Source: Shinisaurus crocodilurus (Eukaryota > Chordata > Lepidosauria > Squamata > Shinisauridae). From it: a stretch of DNA of 64,000 bases. Made by a program: the position numbers and the translations under genes. The notes beneath the pieces were generated by a model that saw nothing but the letters and a program-made list of their open reading frames with translations, was not told where the DNA came from and did not search any database. The stretch lies in contig JAHFWL010001222.1 in the NCBI GenBank assembly GCA_021292165.1, positions 1 through 64,000 on the forward strand, written 5' to 3'. This document shows, piece after piece, positions 10,438 through 20,975 of the stretch (its first letter is position 1; each line of letters begins with the position of its first letter).

Positions 10438-11310
10438 TTGTATCCAGTGGTGTCCATCTACCAGCAGAACTGACACTTCTGGTGGAACAGATTCCCAGTC
10501 TCCTCCCAGTAGCCCCATCCTTGCCCCCCAAATTTACTCCAGAGGGTAGGGGAACCTCCAGAGCAGATTTGCAGTTGCAGGGGAGGAGAGGAATGAATGT
10601 TCTATTGCATGAGTAGATGTCTGCTTGCGTGTAGTTAGATAAAGCGCCACATCCTGTGAACCATTTTACACTCCTTTTGCAAAGGACTACAAAGAGTCAC
10701 CCAAAAGGGGAGCATGACTCATTGAGGATGCAAGTGTTTATGAAATGCATAGTTCAATTCATCTCAGTGCTAACCAAGCTAATAAATATATTTACAATAA
10801 TTTCTTTTATGCTTTCTCTCTATATATTTTAAAGGCCCATTTCTTTATCTGGGGAGTAACATATGCCGCTTGTATAAACTGCTCCCACTTCTCTAGCTGT
10901 TTTGTTTCAGTAGGTTATATTAGAAGACAAAAGAAAAAATATGCTTCCTGGCAAATTCTTAATGTTGTATATTATTAAGTTGTGTTTAAAGGTAGTAGGC
11001 AGGGCAGACCTAAATTTCTCCTGTTCTGTGACTAACATATAACTAGGAAACCATAACTTCCTAATAATTCTACCCACTAATGGCTTTCCCCCCTGGTTAC
11101 TATGAAAGTTTGCTGTGGCCTCCAGGTGTGGTAACGGTGAGTCGGTGACTGTCATTAAGTTGTATGAGGTGGGGGGGGAAAGTATATTTACTGTAATAAA
11201 AATGTGGAACTTTTGGGATTCAGTGCAGTACACTGCAGAGTATTTCAGTGTGATATGTTCCCAATTATGTCATTTGCTATAAAATTTTGTATTATTTTTG
11301 GACAAGGTTA
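10438..11310. other. Unassigned DNA
   Basis: Ordinary mixed sequence with a short G-run at 11171-11178. No repeat or exon recognised. Confidence 0.4.
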
Positions 11311-11526
11311 AGGCCCCTTCAGGGGAACAGTTGTAGAGCATATGCCTCTGCATGCAGAAAGTCTCAGGTTCAATTTGTGGCATCTCCAGTTAAAAAGTTG
11401 CAGGTAGGAGATGATGTGAAGGTCTCTGCCTGAAACCCTGGAGACCATCTGCCAGGCAGAGTAGACAATACTGGGCTAGATGGACAAATAGTCTGAACTG
11501 GTATAAGGCAGCTTCCTCTCTTCCTA
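11311..11526 (+). repeat. tRNA-Ala-derived SINE, near full length
   Basis: The head shows the order GTAGAGCATATGCC, TCTGCATGCAGAAAG and a B-box-like GGTTCAATT, matching tRNA-Ala with its TGC anticodon region. The body contains CTCTGCCTGAAACCCTGGAG and GACAATACTGGGCTAGATGG. The 3' end is AAGGCAGCTTCCT. This orientation is plus strand. Related copies lie at 2405, 24854, 25214 and 33454. Confidence 0.85.
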
Positions 11527-11577
11527 CAAAATTGCCTCCAGGTGTCAGCTGAGCCATGTGACATGCCAGCCATTCAT

Positions 11578-11742
11578 GTAAAGCAGCTTGCCTAAAGTAT
11601 TTGTTTATTTATACCCCACCATAACCAAAAAGGTTCATGGGGCGGCTTACAACATATAAAATAAGAAGAAAAATTACAATAAATCGTTAAAAACTGTTAT
11701 AAATAGAACTATCAGCAGCAAAAAAAATCAGATTTAACAAAA
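11578..11742 (-). repeat. LINE/SINE tail fragment (L2/CR1-like)
   Basis: The motif TTGTTTATTTATACCCCACC followed by GGGGCGGCTTACAAC is a typical LINE-type 3' tail on the minus strand. Similar sequence seems to resume near 12086, so the 5S SINE and MIR-like SINE between may have inserted into it. Family assignment is tentative. Confidence 0.5.
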
Positions 11743-11887
11743 ATAGAGTTGGAAGGAGCCTACAAGGCTATCGAGTCCAACCCCCTGCTCAATGCAGGAA
11801 ACTAGAGGAGGGGTCTCCCATCCAAGTAACAACCAGGCTTGACCCTGCTTAGCTTTCCACGCTCAGACAAGCTGAGCCAGCGTAAGC
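11743..11887 (-). repeat. 5S rRNA-derived SINE with CR1-type tail, copy 2
   Basis: Same architecture and same junction (GAGGAGGGGTCTCCCATCC) as copies 1 and 3. The CR1 tail is at the left (AGAGTTGGAAGGAGCC) and the 5S-like head at the right (CCTGCTTAGCTTTCCACGC). It directly precedes a plus-strand MIR-like SINE. Confidence 0.87.
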
Positions 11888-11917
11888 CACATGCCTGTAT
11901 ATCAAATAAACAGCATA

Positions 11918-12086
11918 AAATCACTGGGTGACTTTGGGCCAGTCACTGACTCTCAGCCTAACGTACCTCACAGGGTTGTTGTGAGGATAAAATGGAGAGG
12001 AGGAGGAGGAGGATTATATAAGCCGCCGGGTTCCTTCCTTGCAGGAAAAAAAACGGGGTATAAATATAATAAATAAATAAATAAAT
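11918..12086 (+). repeat. MIR/CORE-like SINE, 5'-truncated, with AAAT tail
   Basis: Begins within the CORE-like segment (TCACTGGGTGACTTTGGGCC), so the tRNA head is missing. It continues through the L2-type region (CAGGGTTGTTGTGAGGATAA) and ends with an (AAAT)n tail at 12061-12085. The orientation is opposite to the copies at 6063 and 25661. Confidence 0.85.
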
Positions 12087-12246
12087 TGTTAAAAGCAGCA
12101 AGAAAAAGTAGCAAGTTTAGATTCTTTCTAAAATATATCGCAGAAGGACAAAGGGAGGTATTCCAGAACTGAGGGACAGCAAATCAGAAGACCTTGGGGT
12201 TTTTTTTATCACCCACTTCACTTCAAACATCGGGGGTACTCTGAGC

Positions 12247-12620
12247 CAGGGGTAGGCAACATGCAGCCTGTGGACTGCATACAGCCTCCCTTCTTTTTTG
12301 TAGCCCCCACCACCCCCAAATCGCTGCCACATTGCTGCCGAATTTCAGCAGTGAGGGGAAAGCTGCATTTCATTTTAAAATAAGGTGCCTGAGGGGCACA
12401 TATCTTGTTTAATGCAAAATCGTGATCCCTGGGCCTTCCGGGAACACAAATTTTGTATTAAAACAAGATGCACACTCCCTGCACACCTTGTTTTAAAATG
12501 AAAATGCAACTTTCTTCTTGTCACTGAATTGCTGCCCAATTTCTACGGGGGCTGCAGCCCCCAATTGGTTCCATAGGGCAGAAATTGCCCCCCTGGTCCC
12601 TCCAAAGTTGCCCACCCCTT
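12247..12620. mobile_element. hAT-type MITE, about 374 bp, worn
   Basis: The left end CAGGGGTAGGCAAC and right end GTTGCCCACCCCTT form an inverted repeat. The interior has matching GCAAAATCGTGATCCCTGGG and palindromic AAAACAAG/CTTGTTTT blocks near 12395 and 12488. The flanking 8-mers (CTCTGAGC and CTCCAACT) match at only four positions, so the target duplication is decayed or the right terminus is altered. Confidence 0.7.
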
Positions 12621-12900
12621 CTCCAACTATGCCCCTGATTAAAGGCCAGATTGTTGGTCACCACATAGTTGCCTCCATGCCGTTGTAAATTAGTGATAGG
12701 AATAGTTTGTGGTGATGTGAAAATTATCTGTGCAGTAGTGCCAGTTTGCATGGTAGAGGAACAGTGCGCAGCACAGAGCAGTTGCCATGTGGGTGCAGTT
12801 TCAAGCAACCCCTGCATGGTGACCATTTTGTGTGCAATGAACATATGTGGAACTTCTGACTTCCTGCTTATGAAGATACTACCTTTGGAAAGAGTAAATT
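12621..12900. other. Unassigned DNA
   Basis: Nothing recognisable. The open frames here (plus 12669-13031 and minus 12521-12844) overlap neighbouring repeats and lack domains. Confidence 0.4.
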
Positions 12901-12905
12901 ATGGG

Positions 12906-13475
12906 TGTCGGGGCCATATTTCCCCTCCTCATTCCAAGAAGATCCAAACAATGGCTTCTAACAAAAAAGATTTATTAGAAAATGCAAGCCTAACAAACTG
13001 GCTTAAAAGTATAAATGAAGTGGATTGCTGAAATCAAACACAAAAGAAACAAACTTAGTTAGAATACTAGCCATTAAGGAAGAGCAACCTATTATTAAGA
13101 AGTTGATTCCAAACTGGAAACCTCTCCTCCCTTCCAGACTCAAATTACCCATACACACACCACTAAGGCAGTTCCTTATTCTTAAGGACCAATCTCTTGG
13201 AGCACCTGACACTTCTCAGCTGGTCTGTCCTACTTAGCTGACATCTGACCCTGGGGCTAGTGACACTTGATTTGTCCTCCTCCCAATCAGAGAGTTCAGA
13301 TTGCTTTCCCATGGAATTTGACACTGACTGATCCTCACTGAATGTTTGGCTTATCTCTAAGTCTGCTGGCCTTGGCAAACCAGCTGCAGGTTCCCTCCCC
13401 TCCGTCTCCTCCTCTCCCTCAGACTCAGAATCTGTTCCTAAATCCTCTGTAGGAACAGTGGCCCCAGTCCCTACA
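12906..13475 (-). mobile_element. Solo LTR, 570 bp, with 5 bp target duplication
   Basis: The element begins TGTCGGGGCC and ends GTCCCTACA on the plus strand, so it has TG..CA termini in either reading. ATGGG lies at 12901-12905 and 13476-13480, a perfect 5 bp target duplication. A polyadenylation signal AATAAA (complement at 12971-12976) sits about 65 bp from the minus-strand 3' end, setting the orientation as minus. No internal gag-pol region or second LTR is present, so it is a solo LTR left by recombination. The 5 bp duplication fits gypsy-type or some retrovirus-like elements. A 71-codon minus-strand frame inside (13163-13378) has no domain and is regarded as chance. Confidence 0.82.
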
Positions 13476-13568
13476 ATGGGCAGATAAATGGAAAGTTCTC
13501 ATGTAGTAGAATTTGTACAACAGCTAAGAACATAAACACAGTCAGTGCACTGCATATATGTAAAGGAC

Positions 13569-14566
13569 AAATTTATTTATTTTTATTTATTTATTGTATT
13601 TATGAATCGCCCATCTGGCCAGACTACCCTCCGGTACCTTCCAAAGAGAAAGGACCGGAACCACTGCAATACAGTGCCTCCCATGCCCAACCCCTCCAGG
13701 CGGTCCAGGAGGATACCGTGGTCAACAGTGTCAAAAGCCGCTGAGAGATCGATGAGGACTAGAAAAGAGCATTCGCCCCTATCCAAATCCCTCCTCATAT
13801 CCTCCACCAAGGCGACCAAGGCCGTTTCTGTCCCATGTCCAGGCCTGAAGCCCGATTGGCACGGATCTAAATAATCGGCTTCATCCAAATGTGCCTTCAA
13901 CTGAGCCCTCACCACTCACTCAATCAGCTTGCCCAGAAATGGCAAATTGGAGACTGGGTGAAAGTTGTTCAAATCTTTGGGATCTAAGGAGGGCTTCTTT
14001 AGAAGCGGTCTTATTACTGCCTCCTTAAGGGCTGATGGCATCACTCCCTCCTCGAGGGAGTCATTCACTACCGCCCTGATCTTCCCACCCAGTTTTTCCT
14101 TGCAGCTCATAACAAGCCAGGACGGGCAAGGATCAAGCAAGCAGGTGGTCAGCTTAAGAGATGAAAGCACCTTGTCCACTTCACCAGAAGGAAGAAGCTG
14201 GAACTGATTCCACAAAACCGGACTGCCACTGGCCTCCTCCCGTTCACCCACTGTGTCCATGACACATGGAATCCCACTCCTAATCCGATCAATTTTATCT
14301 GCAAAGTGCTTTGCTAAAGCCTCACAGGAGGCTTTAGACTGTTCCAACGGATCCGGAGCAACTGGTCCGACCAGGCTCCAGACCACTTGGAACAGCCTCC
14401 TGGGGGCAGCACTCCGCAGACGCGATGGAGGCAGAATAGAAATTCTTCTTTGCTGCCTTCACCACCACCTGGTAGGCTGAAGATGCAGCTCTGACCTGTG
14501 TCCGATCGTCTTCAGAGTGGGATTTACGCCATCAGCGCTCTAGCCTTCTCACCTCCCCCTTCAGAT
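13569..14566 (-). pseudogene. L2-like LINE reverse-transcriptase remnant, internally deleted
   Basis: The minus-strand reading gives the linker and N-terminal reverse-transcriptase region of an L2-type LINE: LALDP-like LLDPCPSW, LKEAVIRPLLKKPSLDP, PVSNLPFLGK, then SGFRPGHGTETALVAL and DLSAAFDTVDH (the first catalytic Asp region). One stop codon at 13916-13918 lies between PFLGKLIE and VVRAQL and looks like a TGG-to-TGA change. After FLFGRYRRVV the coding sequence jumps directly to the 3' terminal tail (complement of CCAGATGGGCGATTCATAAA, then AAAT repeats). The YADD motif, thumb and rest are therefore deleted. Upstream of 14386 the frame shifts. This is a dead copy. Confidence 0.88.
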
Positions 14567-16600
14567 AATCAAATGATTATCAATTCCTAGTTTAATAGTG
14601 GCGATCTGTCAGGGATCAAAAACATTGAGGATGAATGCATTATGCTGCAGGCAACATAAATATTAAACTATTAACAGTAGTTTACAAAAAAGGTGAGCTG
14701 GTTATAGAGGGCAGAATTTTCTACCTAGTTTACTTGCAGGCCTGCAATCACTATTGTCTCTGACTATTAATGTGCCATGGTTAATGTATCCTCACAGCAA
14801 TCATGCGAGGAAATGGGTCTTATTTTGTAAAGCAGGACCTGGAGGACGTAGAGCATTGAGCTCTGTTTGTCTAACTTTTTATTCTGGAGTAAGCTATTCA
14901 AACCAGTGAAACTCTCTTCAGAATAACTAGCTTCAGGATGGCAAGAGACTTCCTTGAGGGCAATGGAGAACTGTAGAGCACAGAATTGATCCCCAGTCTC
15001 CCAGAGTGCCAAGACAATATGTGATTCACAGGTCTGTTTTTCTTCTCATTATAAAAGTATTAGACTATATTGAAGAAGCATATGTAAAAACAAACACGAG
15101 CAGGCATTATTCTTAAATTATGGGCCCTAAATTTCTATAGTCTGAAACTGAAGAACAAAAGGAATATTGACCATATATAAAAGGGACTCTTTATGGTAAG
15201 GAAACCCTTCTATAGCTGTACATGCACACATACATCTCACATGCATTTTTTTAACTGTCCCAAAGGTCCAGTTCGCCAGTTCATAGAATTTTTTAAAGGT
15301 CTCGGTTATTGTGGATGCTGCAGTGTGCTGGTCTATGCTGGCCAATCACTCCTGCTGCAAGTGGGAGCAGCTAAACAAATCAAGGAAGCTCCATCCTTGG
15401 GTTGTTTGCCATGACATGCAGAGCGGGAACTCTGGCTTGTCTCTCCACCAGTAAGCCACAGTTCGACTGTGTGAATGTGTTGGCACATGTGATGTGCGAA
15501 CTGGGCCAATAACTAATCTCCCAGGACACATCACAAGAACGTACAGTACTTGGTGTGACTGATTACTTTTACTTCATTATATATGAGCGAACTGGTCTAA
15601 TGTTGAGGAACAAATCCTCAGAACCAGTGTGAAAATAGTGCCAGAGGGGGGGGGAATATAGAGCCTTCTACAGCCACCTGCTGTTTGAAAGGTAGATTAA
15701 ATATTTAGCGACACCAGCAGGAAAAAATAAGTATGAGATCCTGCACCCTAGTTATTTGTGACCTGTTAAGAGACAAGCTGCAAAGCATCTTTGTCAAATT
15801 AAAAATTTGAAGAAGGGCACAAATGGGAAATGTCAGAACATTGGAGGAGCATGGTTGCCTTCCTGTCTCTCATTGTTTTGTGAATTGGAGCTGTGGCCAC
15901 GGCAACAGAGGTGATAGTAGAAGAAATGGCATAATTCATATTACCTTTTTTAGCATGCTGAAATTCCAAAGGGGAGCTACAAGGTCTGCCTTTGAGGTCC
16001 TTTTCTTCCTTTAGTTGTCCTCTTGGGAAGTTCTACAGGTTTGCTTAAGGGAAGTCTGCACTTTATTAATTTCTGTTCTCTGTGTACACAAGAACAGTGT
16101 TGTCTGGTAACTGCATCTACAGCTCATTTACTTGGAAATAAATCACATTGATTACGGTTTTCAGGTAAGGGTAATTCTCACTGAAAATGTCTATGGGAGA
16201 TTATCACTCTGTAACTTGTACTCTCATTTTAAGTACCCACAACTGTATACCCCTGGGCTGTGATTTGGAGGGGGATACCACTGTTCCAATCACTGCAAGT
16301 TCAGTTGTAGAATTGGTACAAGAGGTCAAGTTATCTTTGCCTCAACACAGCAGCATAAACTACCCCTTCTATGAGTGCTTCTGGTTACACTTCCTGGTTG
16401 CCTGCTAACATGTCATACCCTCCAATTGCCCCAAATTTGTTGGGACAGTCCCGCAAACACTTAAGCCGGCTTTGTACTTTGTTATGCAGATTCCCAATTT
16501 GTTACGCAGAGCCACAAATTCCTTGCCTCCTCCTGCAAGCTGTTTAGTTTATCTGGGATTTTGCCCATGGCCCTTTTAAGCAGGAAGGGAACAAACCGAG
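14567..16600. other. Unassigned DNA, possible worn MITE within
   Basis: Between 15266 and 15508 an outward pair (GGTCCAGTTCGC and GCGAACTGGGCC) could be the terminal repeats of a small DNA element. No target duplication was confirmed. A G-run lies at 15648-15655. No exon was recognised. Confidence 0.35.
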
Positions 16601-16648
16601 GGTGTGTGTGTGTGCGTGTGTGTGCGTGCGTGTGTGCGTGTGCGCATG
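16601..16648. repeat. (GT)n/(GTGC)n microsatellite
   Basis: GT dinucleotides with interspersed GTGC units; alternating purine-pyrimidine sequence. Confidence 0.93.
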
Positions 16649-18430
16649 CCATACACTTGCTCGTTCTACCTGCTGCTGCTGACCAGGCCCCTGGGGTAAG
16701 TAAGACCCATTGAAGACATTTGTATTTACTTCCAAGTAACTGTGCGTAGGATTGCAGTTTGTTTTAACTTAATTCAAGTTAGTTAAATTCTGTAAGGTTA
16801 TTCCAGTTTAAGTGTTTCTTTAAATCTAAATTGTGTGAATAGAGCACAAAAAGCGCTTTAAACTGGGGCCTTTCCAGTAACAAACAACAACAAGAAAGCT
16901 GTTCAGCCCTTCAAAGTTACTCCTTGTGCTTAAAAACCAGAGCTGTAGAAGTGTTGGAGCAAAACGCTGAAGGGGCTCAAAACCCCAATGCGTCTTTTAG
17001 TATTTTCCCCCAACCAAAAGCTCCCCCTCCTCCACATCTCCTTTTCTTCTCCTCCTCTGACTGCCCTGAAAATGCCGGGACCAATCCTGACAATTTTAAA
17101 ACAAAAAGAAAGAGATTGCCCTCCAAGCACTGACACACACACACCGAAAAACACCAGCCACTAATAAAATATTATAAAATAATGTATAATATAGTAATGT
17201 AATAATTATAATATATAAGATTTTGTGTGTTTCCTCTAATAACTTTTGTACTTGACCAGTCCCTTTGGTTGCCTGGCCATACCATTGGCCATGCCCTCAT
17301 GTTGCCTGGCCACATCCTCTTGATCACACCTTCAAGTTGCTTAACCATACCTCTCACAAATTCACATGTGTGTCCCTATTTTCATCTTTGAAATGTTGGA
17401 GGGTATGACATGTCTGCTCCTACCAATGTCTGAAAGTGCATTATGAACACAACTTCCATTATTGTGTTGGTTCCAAAGAATAAGAAAAACAAGGCAATTA
17501 TGGCAATGCTATCTTTGGGCCAATTTGTCTTAAAATACCAGAATCAGGCTTTTAACTTAGGCAGACTTTTAATTCAGTCTCAGGTATTTAGAACAATATT
17601 TTTTTTTTAAAATGGAATATGTGTTGCCTTGTCAGTATGATGTTAACCTAGCTGAGCATCTTAAAAACAAAAAGAGTTCAAGTATAGACAACAAGTTAAT
17701 TAAACTATTGGTAGTTAGGCACTGATGTCCAGATAACTAAAAAAAATTGCTTCCATTATTTAATGACTGGTTTACCCAATAATTGCTGGTATCTCATTGC
17801 TTGATATTCCTCCTTCTGTTTATTCAAGCTCTGTGATAGTAAATAATCAGAATGTCAAAGCTGTTAATTTAATTTTGTGGTATTTATGTGTATTATACAC
17901 AGAAAGCTAAATTATATAATATTTACACCCATACATACGTACCTATTATTATAGGCATTGTAATTTCAAAATCCACTTATCCTAATGTGACCTTTCATAA
18001 GGTGATGTTGGCTCTTTTTGTGTGTTCTGAGGTGACTTTTCCCCCTACCCCCGAAACTCAATCTTTGCTTCTTTAGATTCTTACTGACTGTTCCATTCAG
18101 TGCTGTTTGAGGAACATACCTTCAAGAAACCTCGTCAATTTTTATTTCAGTGAAGTAAAGATAGACGGTCACATGTACTGTATAGAAATTGCCTCCTAAG
18201 ATCACAAAGATAATGATCCCAGCCCAGCTAAAGTTAATTGTGCTCATGGCCCATTAAAAGTACTTATTATAGTCACAGCTCACTTTTTCCAATGGTTTCA
18301 ATGGGACAAATAAAGTCTAACTTTATGGTATCATGGTATCATAAACATGGTATCAAATAAGGTGTGAAGAATACTCAGTGCCTTAATTCTCCAAAGTCTG
18401 TTCCTTGCAGCAATTTTGGGTAAAGCAGCA
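16649..18430. other. Unassigned DNA
   Basis: Positions 16700-16765 resemble half of the palindromic AAGTAA..GGATTGCAG repeat family. Apparent frames around 16924-17154 are on both strands and lack domains. The rest is ordinary AT-rich sequence. Confidence 0.4.
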
Positions 18431-18470
18431 TATTGCATAAATATGCAATATTGAGTGGCCGGTTTGCCAG

Positions 18471-18512
18471 CCAGATGGGCGATTCATAAATACAATAAAT
18501 AAATAAATAAAT
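18471..18512 (+). repeat. L2-like LINE 3' terminal tail
   Basis: CCAGATGGGCGATTCATAAA followed by (TAAA/AAAT)n is the same 3' terminus as that of the minus-strand L2-like remnant ending at 13569. Only about 40 bp remain. A perfect 9 bp-arm palindrome (TATTGCATA, TATGCAATA) lies just upstream at 18431-18450. Confidence 0.75.
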
Positions 18513-20040
18513 CTAACTAAATAAAGCAGGTTAAGGAAATTTTCCCCCTCACCACAGTGATTTTCCCCACTGAATAAGTGTGATTTTCCTGTGTTTTCCT
18601 CTCTAGCGTAAGGTTGTATAGTATTATTGATCTATCTCTTGATCCGTTAATGACTCTGAATCACTTTGAAGTATGATGATGATGGTGATGATAATGTTAA
18701 AGACTGCACACTGTTAACATTTATAGTCCCTGACCCATAGCTCACAATCTAAAGTACACAACAGCTAAAGAAAAGGAGGCGATAGTAAAAGCAAAAGTAA
18801 AGTAAAATGAACAGTCGTTTTCTGGGCTCATGCGGATCTGGCTGAGGAATAGGCCTTATCATGATCTATGTGAAACAGGTCTAGGTCCATTTTTCTTCCC
18901 ATTTTCTGAGCAAAACAGTTTCTCCTTTTCGAAAAAATTGGGTTTGAAGAAGTCTGCTGTATGTCTGTGTGTTGTTTCAGTGATGCCTCTGTATCCAAAC
19001 CATTGATAATTCACAATTGCTGTTGCATTCATTTGGGTGAAAAATCAAATTAGAGAAGTTTGTTAGACCTCTCCTATTCTGTGCAGACACTTTGGATAAC
19101 AGCCTGATAGACTGACCTTGAGTCAGCATAGTCATTACAATCTGGGAGGCTGTGAGATTTTGGACTTGCATTACACATGAACAAATACTTGGTGTACAGC
19201 ATACAAAAACCAAATGGTGTCATCTACAATTAATCAATTAGTCTGACAGGATTGATTGGAGTAAGATGATTTTCCATTACCACAACTCACCATATATTAT
19301 GCTTCTATTGTTGCTATGTTTATGCTATTTATAAAGAAATCTTACAAAAAAATATTTCATTTTGGTTTTAAGATCAACAGTTTCAGGCTTAAAGATGGTT
19401 TGCTAAATCAGCTTCTGCAACTGATCTGAACCTGCCAAGGGAGTTTTCACCAGGCTTTTAAGTTTAGCTGTATGGAAATTTTACTTTGATCAGACCTTTC
19501 CTATCTCTATTGATACACCTGAACCTGCAAAGCAGCTAACAATGAAGGAAGTACATGGCAGCCATTTACATTTAAAACTGGCAGGCACTATTTAAATATG
19601 TGGTTTTCACAGAAAAGGTAGTATTCTTGCCTGCAGCAATGTGGCAATTGTAAGTTGGAATGATATTTGTTTTGGGCAAGCATAGTGTTCGTTAGGGCTG
19701 GCTGATTATGGACAGGCCAGCAATGCTGTCCAGGGATTTCCAGGGACTGTGTAGCACCTCAGCCTACACTGACACATTGCTCAGGCTGAAGATCCAGGGC
19801 AGAGACAGCAATTACATATGGTCTGGTGGGCCCCTATGGGTTCCTCAGGTCACCTGATCTTTCTGGGTTTTAACACTGTAGTATACCCTCCTGCCATGCA
19901 CAGAGGTGGTGCTGCCAAGCAGGAGAGGTCAAACCAGCACTCTCTGCCTGCAAAGTGTGCCAGTGGAACAGGGAGTAAGGTGCCTGGGCCCTGTTGTCCC
20001 CAGTATGAGATCAACGCCCCACCAGCACCTTTCAATGTTG
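18513..20040. other. Unassigned DNA
   Basis: Contains a short imperfect ATGATG run at 18675-18695. No exon or repeat family was recognised. The region 19800-20040 has several overlapping frames on both strands without domains. Confidence 0.4.
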
Positions 20041-20048
20041 CCTTGCAT

Positions 20049-20173
20049 CAGCGTTCCCCAACCTGGTACCTCCAGATGTTTTGGGCTACAACTCCCAACA
20101 TTGCCCATGCTGTCTGGGGCTGATGGGAGTTCATGTCCAAAATATCTGGAAGGCACCAGGTTGAGGAAGGCTG
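20049..20173. mobile_element. Palindromic hAT MITE, copy 1 (125 bp)
   Basis: The arms CAGCGTTCCCCAACCTGG and CCAGGTTGAGGAAGGCTG are terminal inverted repeats, and the interior is also palindromic (GGGCTACAACTCCC against GGGAGTTCATGTCC). The flanking octamers CCTTGCAT and CCCCGCAT agree at 6 of 8 positions, consistent with a decayed hAT duplication. Related copies lie at 22671, 34756 and 62643. Confidence 0.85.
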
Positions 20174-20388
20174 CCCCGCATTCTCCAGATTCCTGTCTAC
20201 CTACTTACTCTACACCTCCCATGCATGATTTGATACATCCCACACAACTCTACTAAGGCAGTTGATAACCATCCTGCATTGCCCTTGCTGACTCCAATGT
20301 TCAGTCTGTTCTGGACTGTAACTGAACAAATGGTACAGTAGAATCATCAAATTCTATATTTTATATAGGTAAGAGTTTATCTAAAAGG

Positions 20389-20967
20389 CAGAGATGTTGA
20401 AGAGTCCTTGGTCTCGAGTCACAAGTCGAGTCATGAGTCTTTGGACTCGAGTCTGAGTCCTTGGTCCAAAATGGTGACTCCCGAGTCACTCCCAAAGCTG
20501 ACTCCACGAGTCCCTATTAAAATCAATGGGGTTTTTTCCCAACAAAATAAGGCTACTTCAGATGTGTGGCTTAAATAAATTCTAGGCACAAGTGTGCCTT
20601 TTTATTTCAAAACTCTGCCACTGATTTTGACAAGAACAGACCAGGCGGACAAACCCAAAATAACCAGGCAGGCAGAGGAGGCAGGGAACCCCAAAGCAGG
20701 CAGGCAGAGGCGTTTGTCTTTGACAATTCAAACTGTGGAACCAGTTAAGAAGAGGGCAGGCAGGCAGAGGAGGCAGGGAACCCCAAACAGGCAGGCAGAG
20801 GCAGCCAAACCCAAAATGTCTGAAAGGTTGCATTTTAGGAAAATGATTTTAAAAAATAAAATCTTCGCCGGCAGTTGCACTTCTCTCCACTCCTTCTGGC
20901 ACAGCCCAGGGATGTTGAAGAGTCCTTGGTCACGAGTCGAGTCCTAGAGTCCGAGTCCCCATCCCTG
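20389..20967. mobile_element. hAT element with GAGTC-rich ends, copy A (579 bp)
   Basis: Left end CAGAGATGTTGAAGAGTC, right end GTCCCCATCCCTG. CTAAAAGG is present at 20381-20388 and 20968-20975, a perfect 8 bp duplication. Both subterminal regions are built from reiterated GAGTC/GACTC pentamers (20412-20515 and 20925-20960). The left end motif GATGTTGAAGAGTCCTTGGT recurs inside near 20910. The core includes a repeated block of about 30 bp (CAGGCAGAGGAGGCAGGG) at about 20665 and 20760. No transposase is encoded. Copy B in opposite orientation is at 55432-55979. Confidence 0.9.
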
Positions 20968-20975
20968 CTAAAAGG

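Noticed and set aside
13163..13378. A 71-codon acidic/basic protein on the minus strand
   Set aside because: It lies entirely inside a solo LTR with a perfect target duplication and has no domain.
15266..15508. A DNA transposon with GGTCCAGTTCGC ends
   Set aside because: The inverted pair is short, and no target duplication or second copy was established, so it is mentioned only as a possibility within the unassigned stretch.
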